Below, piece after piece: positions 28,924-35,973 of a stretch of DNA of 64,000 nt. Made by a program: the position numbers and the translations under genes. Origin of the DNA: an uncultured Eubacteriales bacterium (GTDB lineage: Bacteria; Bacillota; Clostridia; Oscillospirales; Oscillospiraceae); the NCBI GenBank assembly GCA_900545405.1, contig UQYT01000005.1:24674-88673 (forward strand), in the 5' to 3' direction. Under the pieces are notes generated by a model that had not been told where the DNA came from, ran no database searches, and was given only the letters and a program-made list of their open reading frames with translations. Positions within the stretch are counted from its first letter, which is position 1. Every line of letters starts with the position of its first letter.

Positions 28924-29480
28924 AAGAGGAAAAGGCCGCCCTCCGCAGGGCGATAAACGAGAGAATATCGGCGCTCGACGAGGAATATCTGCGCGAGAGC
29001 GACAGAGGCATTTGGGAAAACGTCCTGAGCCTGCCGGAGTTTGGCTCGGCCGGCACGGTGTTCGCCTACCTCTCCGTGGACAGGGAGTGCGATACAAGAC
29101 GCATTGTTGACCAGCTTTTGCAAGAGGGCCGGCGCGTCGCTCTGCCCAGGAGCCGGAAGGGCGGGGTCATGGACTTCGCGCTCTATGACGGCACGCTCGC
29201 CGAGGGCATGTACGGCATACCCCAGCCGCCTGACGAGTCGGAGACGGTGGAGCCGGGGGAGGGGGACCTCATGCTGGTCCCGGCGCTCTGCTGCGACGTG
29301 CGCGGCGTGCGCCTCGGCCACGGGGGCGGCTACTACGACCGCTACCTCGCCGGGCGCCGCGTCCCCGCCGCCTGCCTCTGCCGCGAGCGGCTCCTGCTGG
29401 AAAAAGTCCCGCAGGACTGGAACGATTTTGCCGTCGGCTTCGTCATAACTGAACTCAGAAAAATAAAAACAGGGCTCTGA
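28920..29480 (+). CDS. 5-formyltetrahydrofolate cyclo-ligase
   Basis: 186 residues from a GTG overlapping the tmk stop. ATP-dependent conversion of 5-formyl-THF to 5,10-methenyl-THF. The family motif GHGGGYYDRYLAG is near residue 128, with an Arg/Lys-rich N-terminus (EKAALRRAINERI) for ATP. It ends the guaB-tmk run. Confidence 0.94.
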   Translation: MKEEKAALRRAINERISALDEEYLRESDRGIWENVLSLPEFGSAGTVFAYLSVDRECDTRRIVDQLLQEGRRVALPRSRKGGVMDFALYDGTLAEGMYGIPQPPDESETVEPGEGDLMLVPALCCDVRGVRLGHGGGYYDRYLAGRRVPAACLCRERLLLEKVPQDWNDFAVGFVITELRKIKTGL

Positions 29481-29490
29481 CGAGCCCTGT
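29469..29490 (-). terminator. terminator of small Cys-rich gene (minus strand)
   Basis: ACAGGGCTC / GAGCCCTGT stem with a 4-base loop. T-rich sequence (GTTTTTATTT) follows only when read on the minus strand, so it serves the small gene at 29509-29640. Confidence 0.65.
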
Positions 29491-29508
29491 GCCGTGGTTT
29501 GTGCCGCT

Positions 29509-29640
29509 TCAGCAGCAGCTGCCGCAGTTGTTGCTGCTGTCGCAGCTGGAGCTGCACCCGCAGTTTCCGCCGCAGCAGAAGATGAGCAGGAGTATAATGA
29601 TGATCCAGAAGCAGCTTCCGTTTCCATTTCCGCAGAACAT
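29509..29640 (-). CDS. small Cys-rich membrane protein
   Basis: A 43-residue ORF, too short for usual gene finding. It starts at the ATG complementary to 29638-29640 and ends at 29509. It reads a short Gly/Asn/Cys N-terminus, one hydrophobic helix (about residues 11-21: FWIIIILLLIF) and a Cys/Ser/Asn-rich tail with CC, CGC and CC pairs (about ten Cys in all). GAAAGG stands before the start and a minus-strand terminator follows the stop. Small proteins with a single helix and Cys-rich tail are common in gut Clostridia; I know of no proven function. It lies opposite to all its neighbours. Confidence 0.65.
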   Translation of the reverse strand: MFCGNGNGSCFWIIIILLLIFCCGGNCGCSSSCDSSNNCGSCC

Positions 29641-29808
29641 TTAATCGACCTTTCTCCGCGCTATGTGATTTACCCGGGCCCGGCCCCGCGCGGGGGGCGG
29701 GCGAGGAGAGCTGTCTGATCGTTCGGGGCGGTGCCGGCGCCGGTTCGCACCGTCTGAGCCATAATATGCCCGGCGCGGCAAACACGTTACTTGGGAGAAC
29801 TCCAGAAA

Positions 29809-31410
29809 ATGCAGAATAATTTTGACAAGCTCAACGAGATATTCGGCGTGAAGAAGCCGGAGGAGGGGCAGAGCCCCGACTCCGCGCCGGAGACCGCCGC
29901 CCCGGAGCCGGAAAAGGCCCATGAGGCCCCGTCCGGGCAGGAGCACGAGCCGGAACAGGGGCACAAGGCCGAACCGGAGACCGCCGGGAATGCTGAGACC
30001 GACGCCGAGCCCGGCGCGGGCGAAGAAGAGCCCGCGGGGGACGAGACCAAGGTCCTGCCCTCCATCCACGGCCGCGGCTTATTCGGCGGCAAGAAGCGCG
30101 CCCAGTCCGAGCCCGAGCCGGAGAAAAGCGAGGAGCCCGAGGCCGAGAAGCACGCCGTGAACCCCATCAAGCTCATCGACGACCTCATATACGACCGCTC
30201 CAAGCACAAGGGCGAAGGGCATGAGGAGCACTTCCATGTCGATGAGTACGAGGACGAGCCCCTGGAGGAGCGCGACTACAAGCCCATCCGCTCCCGGCGC
30301 GACGGCAAGACCGGCTGCCTGGGCGGGCTAATGTACTTCGTCTTCGTCATCAGCCTGAGCATCATCCTCGCCTGCGTGGGCTGGATGGCCGCCTCCGACG
30401 TACTGGCGCTCAACAAGGACTACACGGAGGGCACCGTGACCCTGCCCGAGAGCATCTTCACCGAAAAAGAGGTAGAAGAGGAAAATGAGGACGGCACCGT
30501 GACCACCAAGACCGTCCAGAGCGCCGACATAGACTATGTCGCCAACGTGCTCAAGGACGCGGGCATCATCGAGTACAAGCCGCTCTTCAAGCTGTTCTGC
30601 AAGGTCACGCACGCGGACCGCAAGCTCGACCCGGGCACCTATGAGCTGAATACCAAGTGCGACTATAACGCACTGGTGCTCCGGATGCAGACGGCGTCGA
30701 TCTCCATGGTCACGACGACGATAACCTTCCCCGAAGGCTATACTATGCAGCAGATCTTTGAAAAGCTCGAGTCCGAGGGCATCTGCTCCGTCGAGGACCT
30801 CATGGACGCCGCGGCGAACTATATCTACGACTACCCCTTCCTCGAGTGGTCCGAGCCCGGCGACGCGAGCCGCCTGGAGGGCTACCTCTTCCCGGACACC
30901 TATGAGTTCTATCAGGGCGAGCAGGCCTCCAGCGCCATCAACAAGTTCCTGCTGAACTTCCACGGCAAGCTGACCGCGGACATGTACACGCAGGCTGACA
31001 ACCTGGGCATCTCGCTGCATCAGGCGGTCATCGTGGCCTCGATGATAGAGGCGGAGGCCGCAAACAACGACGAGCGCGCCAACATCGCCTCCGTCATCTA
31101 CAACCGCCTCAATCAGGGCATGCCGCTGCAGATAGACGCCACGGTCATGTACGCCCTCGGCGAGCACAAGGAGCACCTCACCGAAGAGGATCTGAAGGTC
31201 GAGAGCCCCTACAACACCTACACGAACACCGGCCTGCCCGCCGGACCCATCTGCAACCCGGGCCTCGCCTCCATCAACGCGGCCCTCAACCCGGCGAGCA
31301 CGAATTACCTCTACTACGCCCTCGACACCGAGACAGGCACGCACCGCTTCTTCACCAGTTACAGCGAGTTCGAGGCCTTCACGGCGACGCAGGACTATAC
31401 CGGCAACTGA
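29809..31410 (+). CDS. mltG: endolytic murein transglycosylase MltG
   Basis: 533 residues from ATG 29809 (GGGAG upstream; a TTG at 29791 overlaps that site). It cuts nascent glycan strands and sets their length. A disordered cytoplasmic tail of about 165 residues rich in Glu, Pro and Ala precedes one membrane helix (about 173-197), then a LysM-like domain and the YceG catalytic domain with Glu414 in SMIEAEAANNDERANIASVIYNRL and LPAGPICNPG. The cytoplasmic tail is unusually long for the family. Confidence 0.93.
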   Translation: MQNNFDKLNEIFGVKKPEEGQSPDSAPETAAPEPEKAHEAPSGQEHEPEQGHKAEPETAGNAETDAEPGAGEEEPAGDETKVLPSIHGRGLFGGKKRAQSEPEPEKSEEPEAEKHAVNPIKLIDDLIYDRSKHKGEGHEEHFHVDEYEDEPLEERDYKPIRSRRDGKTGCLGGLMYFVFVISLSIILACVGWMAASDVLALNKDYTEGTVTLPESIFTEKEVEEENEDGTVTTKTVQSADIDYVANVLKDAGIIEYKPLFKLFCKVTHADRKLDPGTYELNTKCDYNALVLRMQTASISMVTTTITFPEGYTMQQIFEKLESEGICSVEDLMDAAANYIYDYPFLEWSEPGDASRLEGYLFPDTYEFYQGEQASSAINKFLLNFHGKLTADMYTQADNLGISLHQAVIVASMIEAEAANNDERANIASVIYNRLNQGMPLQIDATVMYALGEHKEHLTEEDLKVESPYNTYTNTGLPAGPICNPGLASINAALNPASTNYLYYALDTETGTHRFFTSYSEFEAFTATQDYTGN

Positions 31411-31420
31411 ACAGAAAAAT

Positions 31421-31454
31421 AACAGGGTGCGGCCCGTTCCGCACCCTGTTATTT
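31421..31454 (+). terminator. intrinsic terminator of mltG
   Basis: A 12-bp stem (31421-31432 with 31439-31450), 6-base loop, then ATTTT. Confidence 0.8.
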
Positions 31455-31479
31455 TAAGTGGTTTTGCACCAATTTGGGC

Positions 31480-31508
31480 TTGTTTTCCGCGTCTGCGTCG
31501 TATATAAT
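31480..31508 (+). promoter_or_regulatory. promoter of acyltransferase gene
   Basis: TTGTTT (31480-31485), 17 bases, TATAAT (31503-31508). Confidence 0.6.
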
Positions 31509-31559
31509 GGTAGAAGGGGTAAGATTTGCCTCGCCATTATGGAAAACGGAGATGTGATC

Positions 31560-32495
31560 ATGGAGCTTAAGAATTTCGATAAGATACTCGAGCGAGTTCC
31601 CAAGATGTCCCGGCCCATGCGCGTCATCCTCGCCGGCTCGGACGGCGAGAACATGCTCAAGGGCATTTTCGCGGCCCAGGAGAAGGGCCTTGTGCAGCCC
31701 GTGCTGGTCGGCGACCGCGCGAGGACGATTACCGTGCTCGAGCAGTTCGGCCTGGAGCGCGAGCCCTATACGATGGTGGACACGCCTCCCGGACACAACA
31801 TCACCCAGGAGGCCATAGATATAGTCAACTCTGGTGACGGCGACGTGCTCATGCGCGGCAACATCCCCACGCGCGACTTCCTGATGCCCGTCTTGGACAA
31901 GACCAACCACCTGCGCACGGACCGCCTGATGAGCCACGTCTCGCTCGCCAGCCTGCCGGAGTACCCCAAGCTCCTCGCGCTCAGCGACATGACCGTCATC
32001 ATCAAGCCCAACATGTCGCAGAAGAAGGAGATCATCCGCAACACGGCCGACGCTCTCAAGGCCTTCGGCTATGAGAACCCGAAGCTGGCGCTCCTGAGCC
32101 TGGTTGAGAAGGTCACCTTCCACATGCAGGACACGGTGGAGGCCCAGCGCCTGGTCTCCGAGCAGAAGCAGCGCCCCTTTGCGGACTGCGAGCTCTGGGG
32201 CCCCATCTCCTACGACCTCATCCTCAGCAAGGAGGCCGCGAGGCTCAAGAATTACGACTGCCCCTGGTCCGGCGGCGGCTTCGACGGCATCATCGCCCCC
32301 GACCTCTCCACGGCCAACACCCTTGTCAAGAGCTGGCTCATCCACGCCCACGCCGTCACCTGCGGCGCCGTTGTCGGCGCGAGGGTGCCCATCGCCCTCA
32401 CCAGCCGCAGCGCCAATGAGGAGGAGACCTATCTCTCCCTCGTGTTCTGCGCCGTCCTGGACGCCTGGCGCAAAAAGCAGCGCGGCGAGGGCTGA
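31560..32495 (+). CDS. phosphate butyryltransferase/acetyltransferase family protein
   Basis: 311 residues from ATG 31560, with GGAG eight bases upstream. An in-frame ATG at 31539 lacks a ribosome binding site. Pta/Ptb fold: VLVGDRARTITVLEQFGL near 50, DVLMRGNIPTRDFLMPVL near 98, then GPISYDLILSKEAAR near 217 and DGIIAPDLSTANTLVKS near 243. The family exchanges phosphate and CoA on short acyl groups. No butyrate or acetate kinase gene is adjacent, so whether the acyl group is butyryl cannot be said. Single-gene unit with its own promoter and terminator. Confidence 0.87.
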   Translation: MELKNFDKILERVPKMSRPMRVILAGSDGENMLKGIFAAQEKGLVQPVLVGDRARTITVLEQFGLEREPYTMVDTPPGHNITQEAIDIVNSGDGDVLMRGNIPTRDFLMPVLDKTNHLRTDRLMSHVSLASLPEYPKLLALSDMTVIIKPNMSQKKEIIRNTADALKAFGYENPKLALLSLVEKVTFHMQDTVEAQRLVSEQKQRPFADCELWGPISYDLILSKEAARLKNYDCPWSGGGFDGIIAPDLSTANTLVKSWLIHAHAVTCGAVVGARVPIALTSRSANEEETYLSLVFCAVLDAWRKKQRGEG

Positions 32496-32516
32496 AGACC
32501 CAAACTCAAACCCGCA

Positions 32517-32546
32517 GGGCCCTTCCCACCGGGAGGGCCCTTTTTT
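32517..32546 (+). terminator. intrinsic terminator
   Basis: GGGCCCTTCCC (32517-32527) pairs with GGGAGGGCCC (32531-32540) with one bulged T, then six T. Confidence 0.85.
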
Positions 32547-32557
32547 CGCGTGCGCGC

Positions 32558-32586
32558 TTGACAATTTTTCTCGCGGTGTTTATTAT
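32558..32586 (+). promoter_or_regulatory. promoter of alaS
   Basis: TTGACA (32558-32563), 17 bases, TATTAT (32581-32586), 36 bases before the start. The leader is too short for a T-box. Confidence 0.8.
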
Positions 32587-32621
32587 GATTGAATACGGAT
32601 ATTTGTCCTTGGAGGTTATTT

Positions 32622-35276
32622 ATGAAGGCATTTGGTCTTAATGAACTCAGGGAGATGTTCCTCTCGTTTTTTGAATCGAAGGGACACCTGCGCCTGCCCA
32701 GCTTCTCGCTCATCCCGCAGAACGACCCCTCGCTGCTGCTCATAAACTCCGGCATGGCCCCGATGAAGCCCTACTTCACCGGCGAGCAGACCCCGCCCCG
32801 CCGCCGCGTCTGCACCTGCCAGAAGTGCGTCCGCACCGGCGACATCGAGAACATCGGCAAGACCGCCCGTCACGGCACCTACTTTGAAATGCTCGGCAAC
32901 TTCTCCTTCGGCGACTACTTCAAGCACGAGGCCATCGCCTGGAGCTGGGAGTTCCTCACCAGCCCGGACTGGGTCGGCATCGACCCGGACAGGCTCTATC
33001 CCTCCGTCTATGTTGACGACGACGAGGCGTTCAACATCTGGCGCGACGAGATAGGCATTCCCCCGGAGCGCATCTACCGCTTCGGCAAGGAGGACAACTT
33101 CTGGGAGCACGGCACCGGCGCCTGCGGCCCCTGCTCCGAGATATACTACGACCGCGGCGAGAAATACGGCTGCGGCAAGCCCACCTGCACCGTCGGCTGC
33201 GACTGCGACCGCTACATCGAGGTCTGGAACAACGTCTTCTCACAGTTCAACTCCGACGGCCACGGCCACTACACTGAGCTGGCCCAGAAGAACATCGACA
33301 CCGGCATGGGCCTGGAGCGCCTCGCCTGCGTCTGCCAGGGCGTGGACAGCCTCTTCGATGTCGACACCGTCATGAACATCACGCACAAGGTCTCGGAGCT
33401 CACCGGTGCGCACTACGGCGAGAGCCACAGGAACGACGTCTCCCTGCGCGTCATCACCGACCACATCCGCTCCGCCACCTTCCTCATCGGCGACGGCGTG
33501 CTGCCCTCCAACGAGGGCCGCGGCTACGTCCTGCGCCGCCTGCTGCGCCGCGCCGCGCGCCACGGCAAGTTCCTCGGCGTGAACGAGCCCTTCCTCTACA
33601 AGGTCTGCGAGACGGTCATCCACGAGAACCGCACCGCCTACCCTGACCTTGTCGACAAGCAGAGCTTCATCACCAAGGTCATCCGCACGGAGGAGGAGAG
33701 CTTCGCCCGCACGATTGACGGCGGCATGCGCATCCTCTCCGAGCTCATGGACGGCCTCAAGGCCAAGGGCGAGACCGTGCTCTCCGGCGCGGACGCCTTC
33801 CGGCTCTACGACACCTACGGTTTCCCGCTGGACCTCACCGAGGACGTCCTCAGCGAGTCCGGCATGACTGCGGACACCGAGGGCTTCAACGCCCTCATGC
33901 AGGAGCAGCGCGAGCGCGCCAGGGCCGCGCGCGGCGACATCAGCGGCTGGTCCGGCCTCGACCTGGGCCTCGACGCCGTGCCGACCGTGTTCACCGGCTA
34001 TGACAAGCTCACCGACGAGGCCAAGGTCGAGGCCCTGGTCGTCGAGGGCGAGCTCTCCGGCGAGCTTAGCGAGGGAGCCGAGGGCTCCGTCGTGCTCGAC
34101 AAGACCCCGTTCTACGCCGAGATGGGCGGCCAGGTCGCCGACCATGGCACCATCGAGGCCGGCGGCGCCGTTTTTGAGGTCCGCGACGTCCAGAAGACCA
34201 AGGGCGGCAAGTACCTGCACAGCGGCGTTATGCGCTCCGGCGAGCTCAGGCTTGACATGGCCGTCACCGCCAAGGTCGACGCCGAGCGCCGCCGCGCCAT
34301 CATGCGCGCGCACTCCGCCACGCACCTGCTGCACGCCGCGCTCCGCCAGGTCCTCGGCGACCACGTCCATCAGGCCGGCTCCCTGGTCGAGCCGGACAAG
34401 CTGAGGTTCGACTTCACCCACTTCTCCGCCATGACCGGCGAGGAGCTGCTCGAGGTCGCGCACATAGTGAACCGCGAGATACTCCGCGGCGACGGCGTCA
34501 ACGTGGAGGAGATGGGCCTCGAGGAGGCCAAGAGCCACGGCGCACAGGCCCTCTTCGGCGAGAAGTACGGCGAGCGCGTCCGCGTCGTCACCATGGGCGA
34601 CTTCTCCAGCGAGCTCTGCGGCGGCACGCACGTGGACAACACGGCCAAGGTCGGCCCGTTCAGGATAGAGTCCGAGTTCTCCGTCGCCTCCGGCGTGAGG
34701 CGCATCGAGGCCGTCACCGGTCTTGAGTTCTTCCGCGAGAACGAGGAGAACAACCGGAAGCTGCTGGAGATGGCCAACGTGCTCAAGTCCTCGCCCCTCG
34801 AGGTCGTGGACAAGGCAAAGGCCGCGATGAACGACCTCAAGGAGCTCAAGCGCAAGGTCGAGGCGCTGCAGGACAAGCTGCGCTCCGGCGAGCTGGACGG
34901 CTTCATCACCACCGCGCGCAAGGTGGGCGACCTGCGCGTCATAACCGCCATGCGCCCGGGCGCGACGGCGGACGAGATGCGCCGCGCCGGCGACTTCCTG
35001 CGCGACAAGGCCCCGAACCTCGTCGCCGTGTTCGCCACGACGGACGACGCGCAGAAGATAACCTTCTTCGCCGTCTGCGGCAAGAACGCCGTGGAAAAGG
35101 GCGTGAAAGCCGGCGACATCATCAAGCAGGTCACCGCCATGACCAGCGGCAAGGGCGGCGGCAAGCCGGACTTCGCCATGGGCGGCGGCAAGGATATGCT
35201 CATGCTCGATAACGCGCTTGCCATGGTCGACAACTTCGTCGCCATGAAGCTCGGACTTTTGAAGGAGGAGAACTGA
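32622..35276 (+). CDS. alaS: alanyl-tRNA synthetase
   Basis: 884 residues from ATG 32622, which follows GGAGG. Class II catalytic core at the N-terminus (FLSFFESKGH, APMKPYFTGEQ), a tRNA-binding middle, the editing domain with HSATHLLHAALR (His564, His568) and CGGTH near 665, and a C-terminal oligomerisation domain ending in a Gly-rich segment (GKGGGKPDFAMGGG). All editing zinc ligands are present. The HIT gene follows one base after the stop. Confidence 0.97.
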   Translation: MKAFGLNELREMFLSFFESKGHLRLPSFSLIPQNDPSLLLINSGMAPMKPYFTGEQTPPRRRVCTCQKCVRTGDIENIGKTARHGTYFEMLGNFSFGDYFKHEAIAWSWEFLTSPDWVGIDPDRLYPSVYVDDDEAFNIWRDEIGIPPERIYRFGKEDNFWEHGTGACGPCSEIYYDRGEKYGCGKPTCTVGCDCDRYIEVWNNVFSQFNSDGHGHYTELAQKNIDTGMGLERLACVCQGVDSLFDVDTVMNITHKVSELTGAHYGESHRNDVSLRVITDHIRSATFLIGDGVLPSNEGRGYVLRRLLRRAARHGKFLGVNEPFLYKVCETVIHENRTAYPDLVDKQSFITKVIRTEEESFARTIDGGMRILSELMDGLKAKGETVLSGADAFRLYDTYGFPLDLTEDVLSESGMTADTEGFNALMQEQRERARAARGDISGWSGLDLGLDAVPTVFTGYDKLTDEAKVEALVVEGELSGELSEGAEGSVVLDKTPFYAEMGGQVADHGTIEAGGAVFEVRDVQKTKGGKYLHSGVMRSGELRLDMAVTAKVDAERRRAIMRAHSATHLLHAALRQVLGDHVHQAGSLVEPDKLRFDFTHFSAMTGEELLEVAHIVNREILRGDGVNVEEMGLEEAKSHGAQALFGEKYGERVRVVTMGDFSSELCGGTHVDNTAKVGPFRIESEFSVASGVRRIEAVTGLEFFRENEENNRKLLEMANVLKSSPLEVVDKAKAAMNDLKELKRKVEALQDKLRSGELDGFITTARKVGDLRVITAMRPGATADEMRRAGDFLRDKAPNLVAVFATTDDAQKITFFAVCGKNAVEKGVKAGDIIKQVTAMTSGKGGGKPDFAMGGGKDMLMLDNALAMVDNFVAMKLGLLKEEN

Positions 35277-35277
35277 A

Positions 35278-35622
35278 ATGCAAGACTGCCTGTTCTGCAT
35301 GATAGCCAAGGGCGACATCCCGTCCAACAAGGTCTATGAGGACGAGAGCGTCCTCGCGTTCCGGGACATCAATCCCCAGGCCCCGACCCACATCCTGGTC
35401 ATTCCCAAAGAGCACATCGCGGACTCCGCGGCCCAGATAACCGCCGAAAATTCCGCTGCCGTGGCCCACATCTTCGAGGTCATCGCGAAGATAGCCGCGC
35501 AGGAGGGCCTTGACGAGGGCTTCCGCGTCATCACCAACTCCGGCAAGGCCGCCGGACAGACCGTCCCGCACCTGCATTTCCACATCCTCGCCGGCACAGA
35601 GATGGCCGAAAAGCTCATCTGA
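35278..35622 (+). CDS. HIT family nucleotide hydrolase (HinT-like)
   Basis: 114 residues. Purine nucleoside phosphoramidase/AMP-lysine hydrolase type. CLFCMIAKGDIPS at the start and the histidine triad VPHLHFHIL near residue 98 are typical. Co-transcribed with alaS, whose aminoacyl-adenylate side products such enzymes can remove (inference from family knowledge). Confidence 0.95.
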   Translation: MQDCLFCMIAKGDIPSNKVYEDESVLAFRDINPQAPTHILVIPKEHIADSAAQITAENSAAVAHIFEVIAKIAAQEGLDEGFRVITNSGKAAGQTVPHLHFHILAGTEMAEKLI

Positions 35623-35645
35623 ATCAATTGACGGGTAAAGCCCCG

Positions 35646-35684
35646 AATGTATTGGCAGGCCGTCCGCCTGCCAATACATTTTTC
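35646..35684 (+). terminator. intrinsic terminator
   Basis: A perfect 15-bp stem (35646-35660 with 35666-35680), 5-base loop, followed by T residues. Confidence 0.88.
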
Positions 35685-35722
35685 GGAAATTACATCCGTA
35701 TGGCGGCATATTTGCGCTTTTA

Positions 35723-35740
35723 TGCTACAAAATAGTAGCA
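35723..35740. promoter_or_regulatory. inverted repeat upstream of XRE gene
   Basis: TGCTAC-AAAATA-GTAGCA is a perfect 6-6-6 dyad ending 11 bases before the XRE regulator start. It fits an operator for the protein encoded next, which would then control itself and the overlapping comEC. Confidence 0.5.
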
Positions 35741-35751
35741 TTTAGTCGGTG

Positions 35752-35973
35752 ATGCGAATGTATTTTCCGCGCTTGGAGGACCTGCGCACGGACAGCGACA
35801 GGACGCAGGTCGCGATTGCGGAGTACCTCAATATGAACAGAGAGGTCTATCGCCGGTATGAAAAGGGCATACGTGAGATACCGGTCTGGGCGGTTATCAA
35901 GCTCTCGGAGCTGTACGGCGTTTCGGCGGACTACATACTCGGCCTGACTGACGAGCCGGGGCGTCGTGCGTAA
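35752..35973 (+). CDS. small XRE-type HTH regulator
   Basis: 73 residues from ATG 35752; ATG 35758, with GGTGA before it, would give MYFPRLEDLR and is equally likely. One Cro/cI-type helix-turn-helix at about 10-65 (TQVAIAEYLNMNREVYRRYEKGIREIPVWAVIKLSELYGVSADYILGL). It overlaps comEC by eight bases, so both are on one transcript. Confidence 0.88.
   Translation: MRMYFPRLEDLRTDSDRTQVAIAEYLNMNREVYRRYEKGIREIPVWAVIKLSELYGVSADYILGLTDEPGRRA

Noticed and set aside
33240..35330. Long minus-strand frame opposite alaS, and similar ones opposite the OYE gene (47177-49285) and the M56 gene (20325-22691)
   Set aside because: Each lies on a well supported gene and has no recognisable domain or ribosome binding site; GC-driven shadows.
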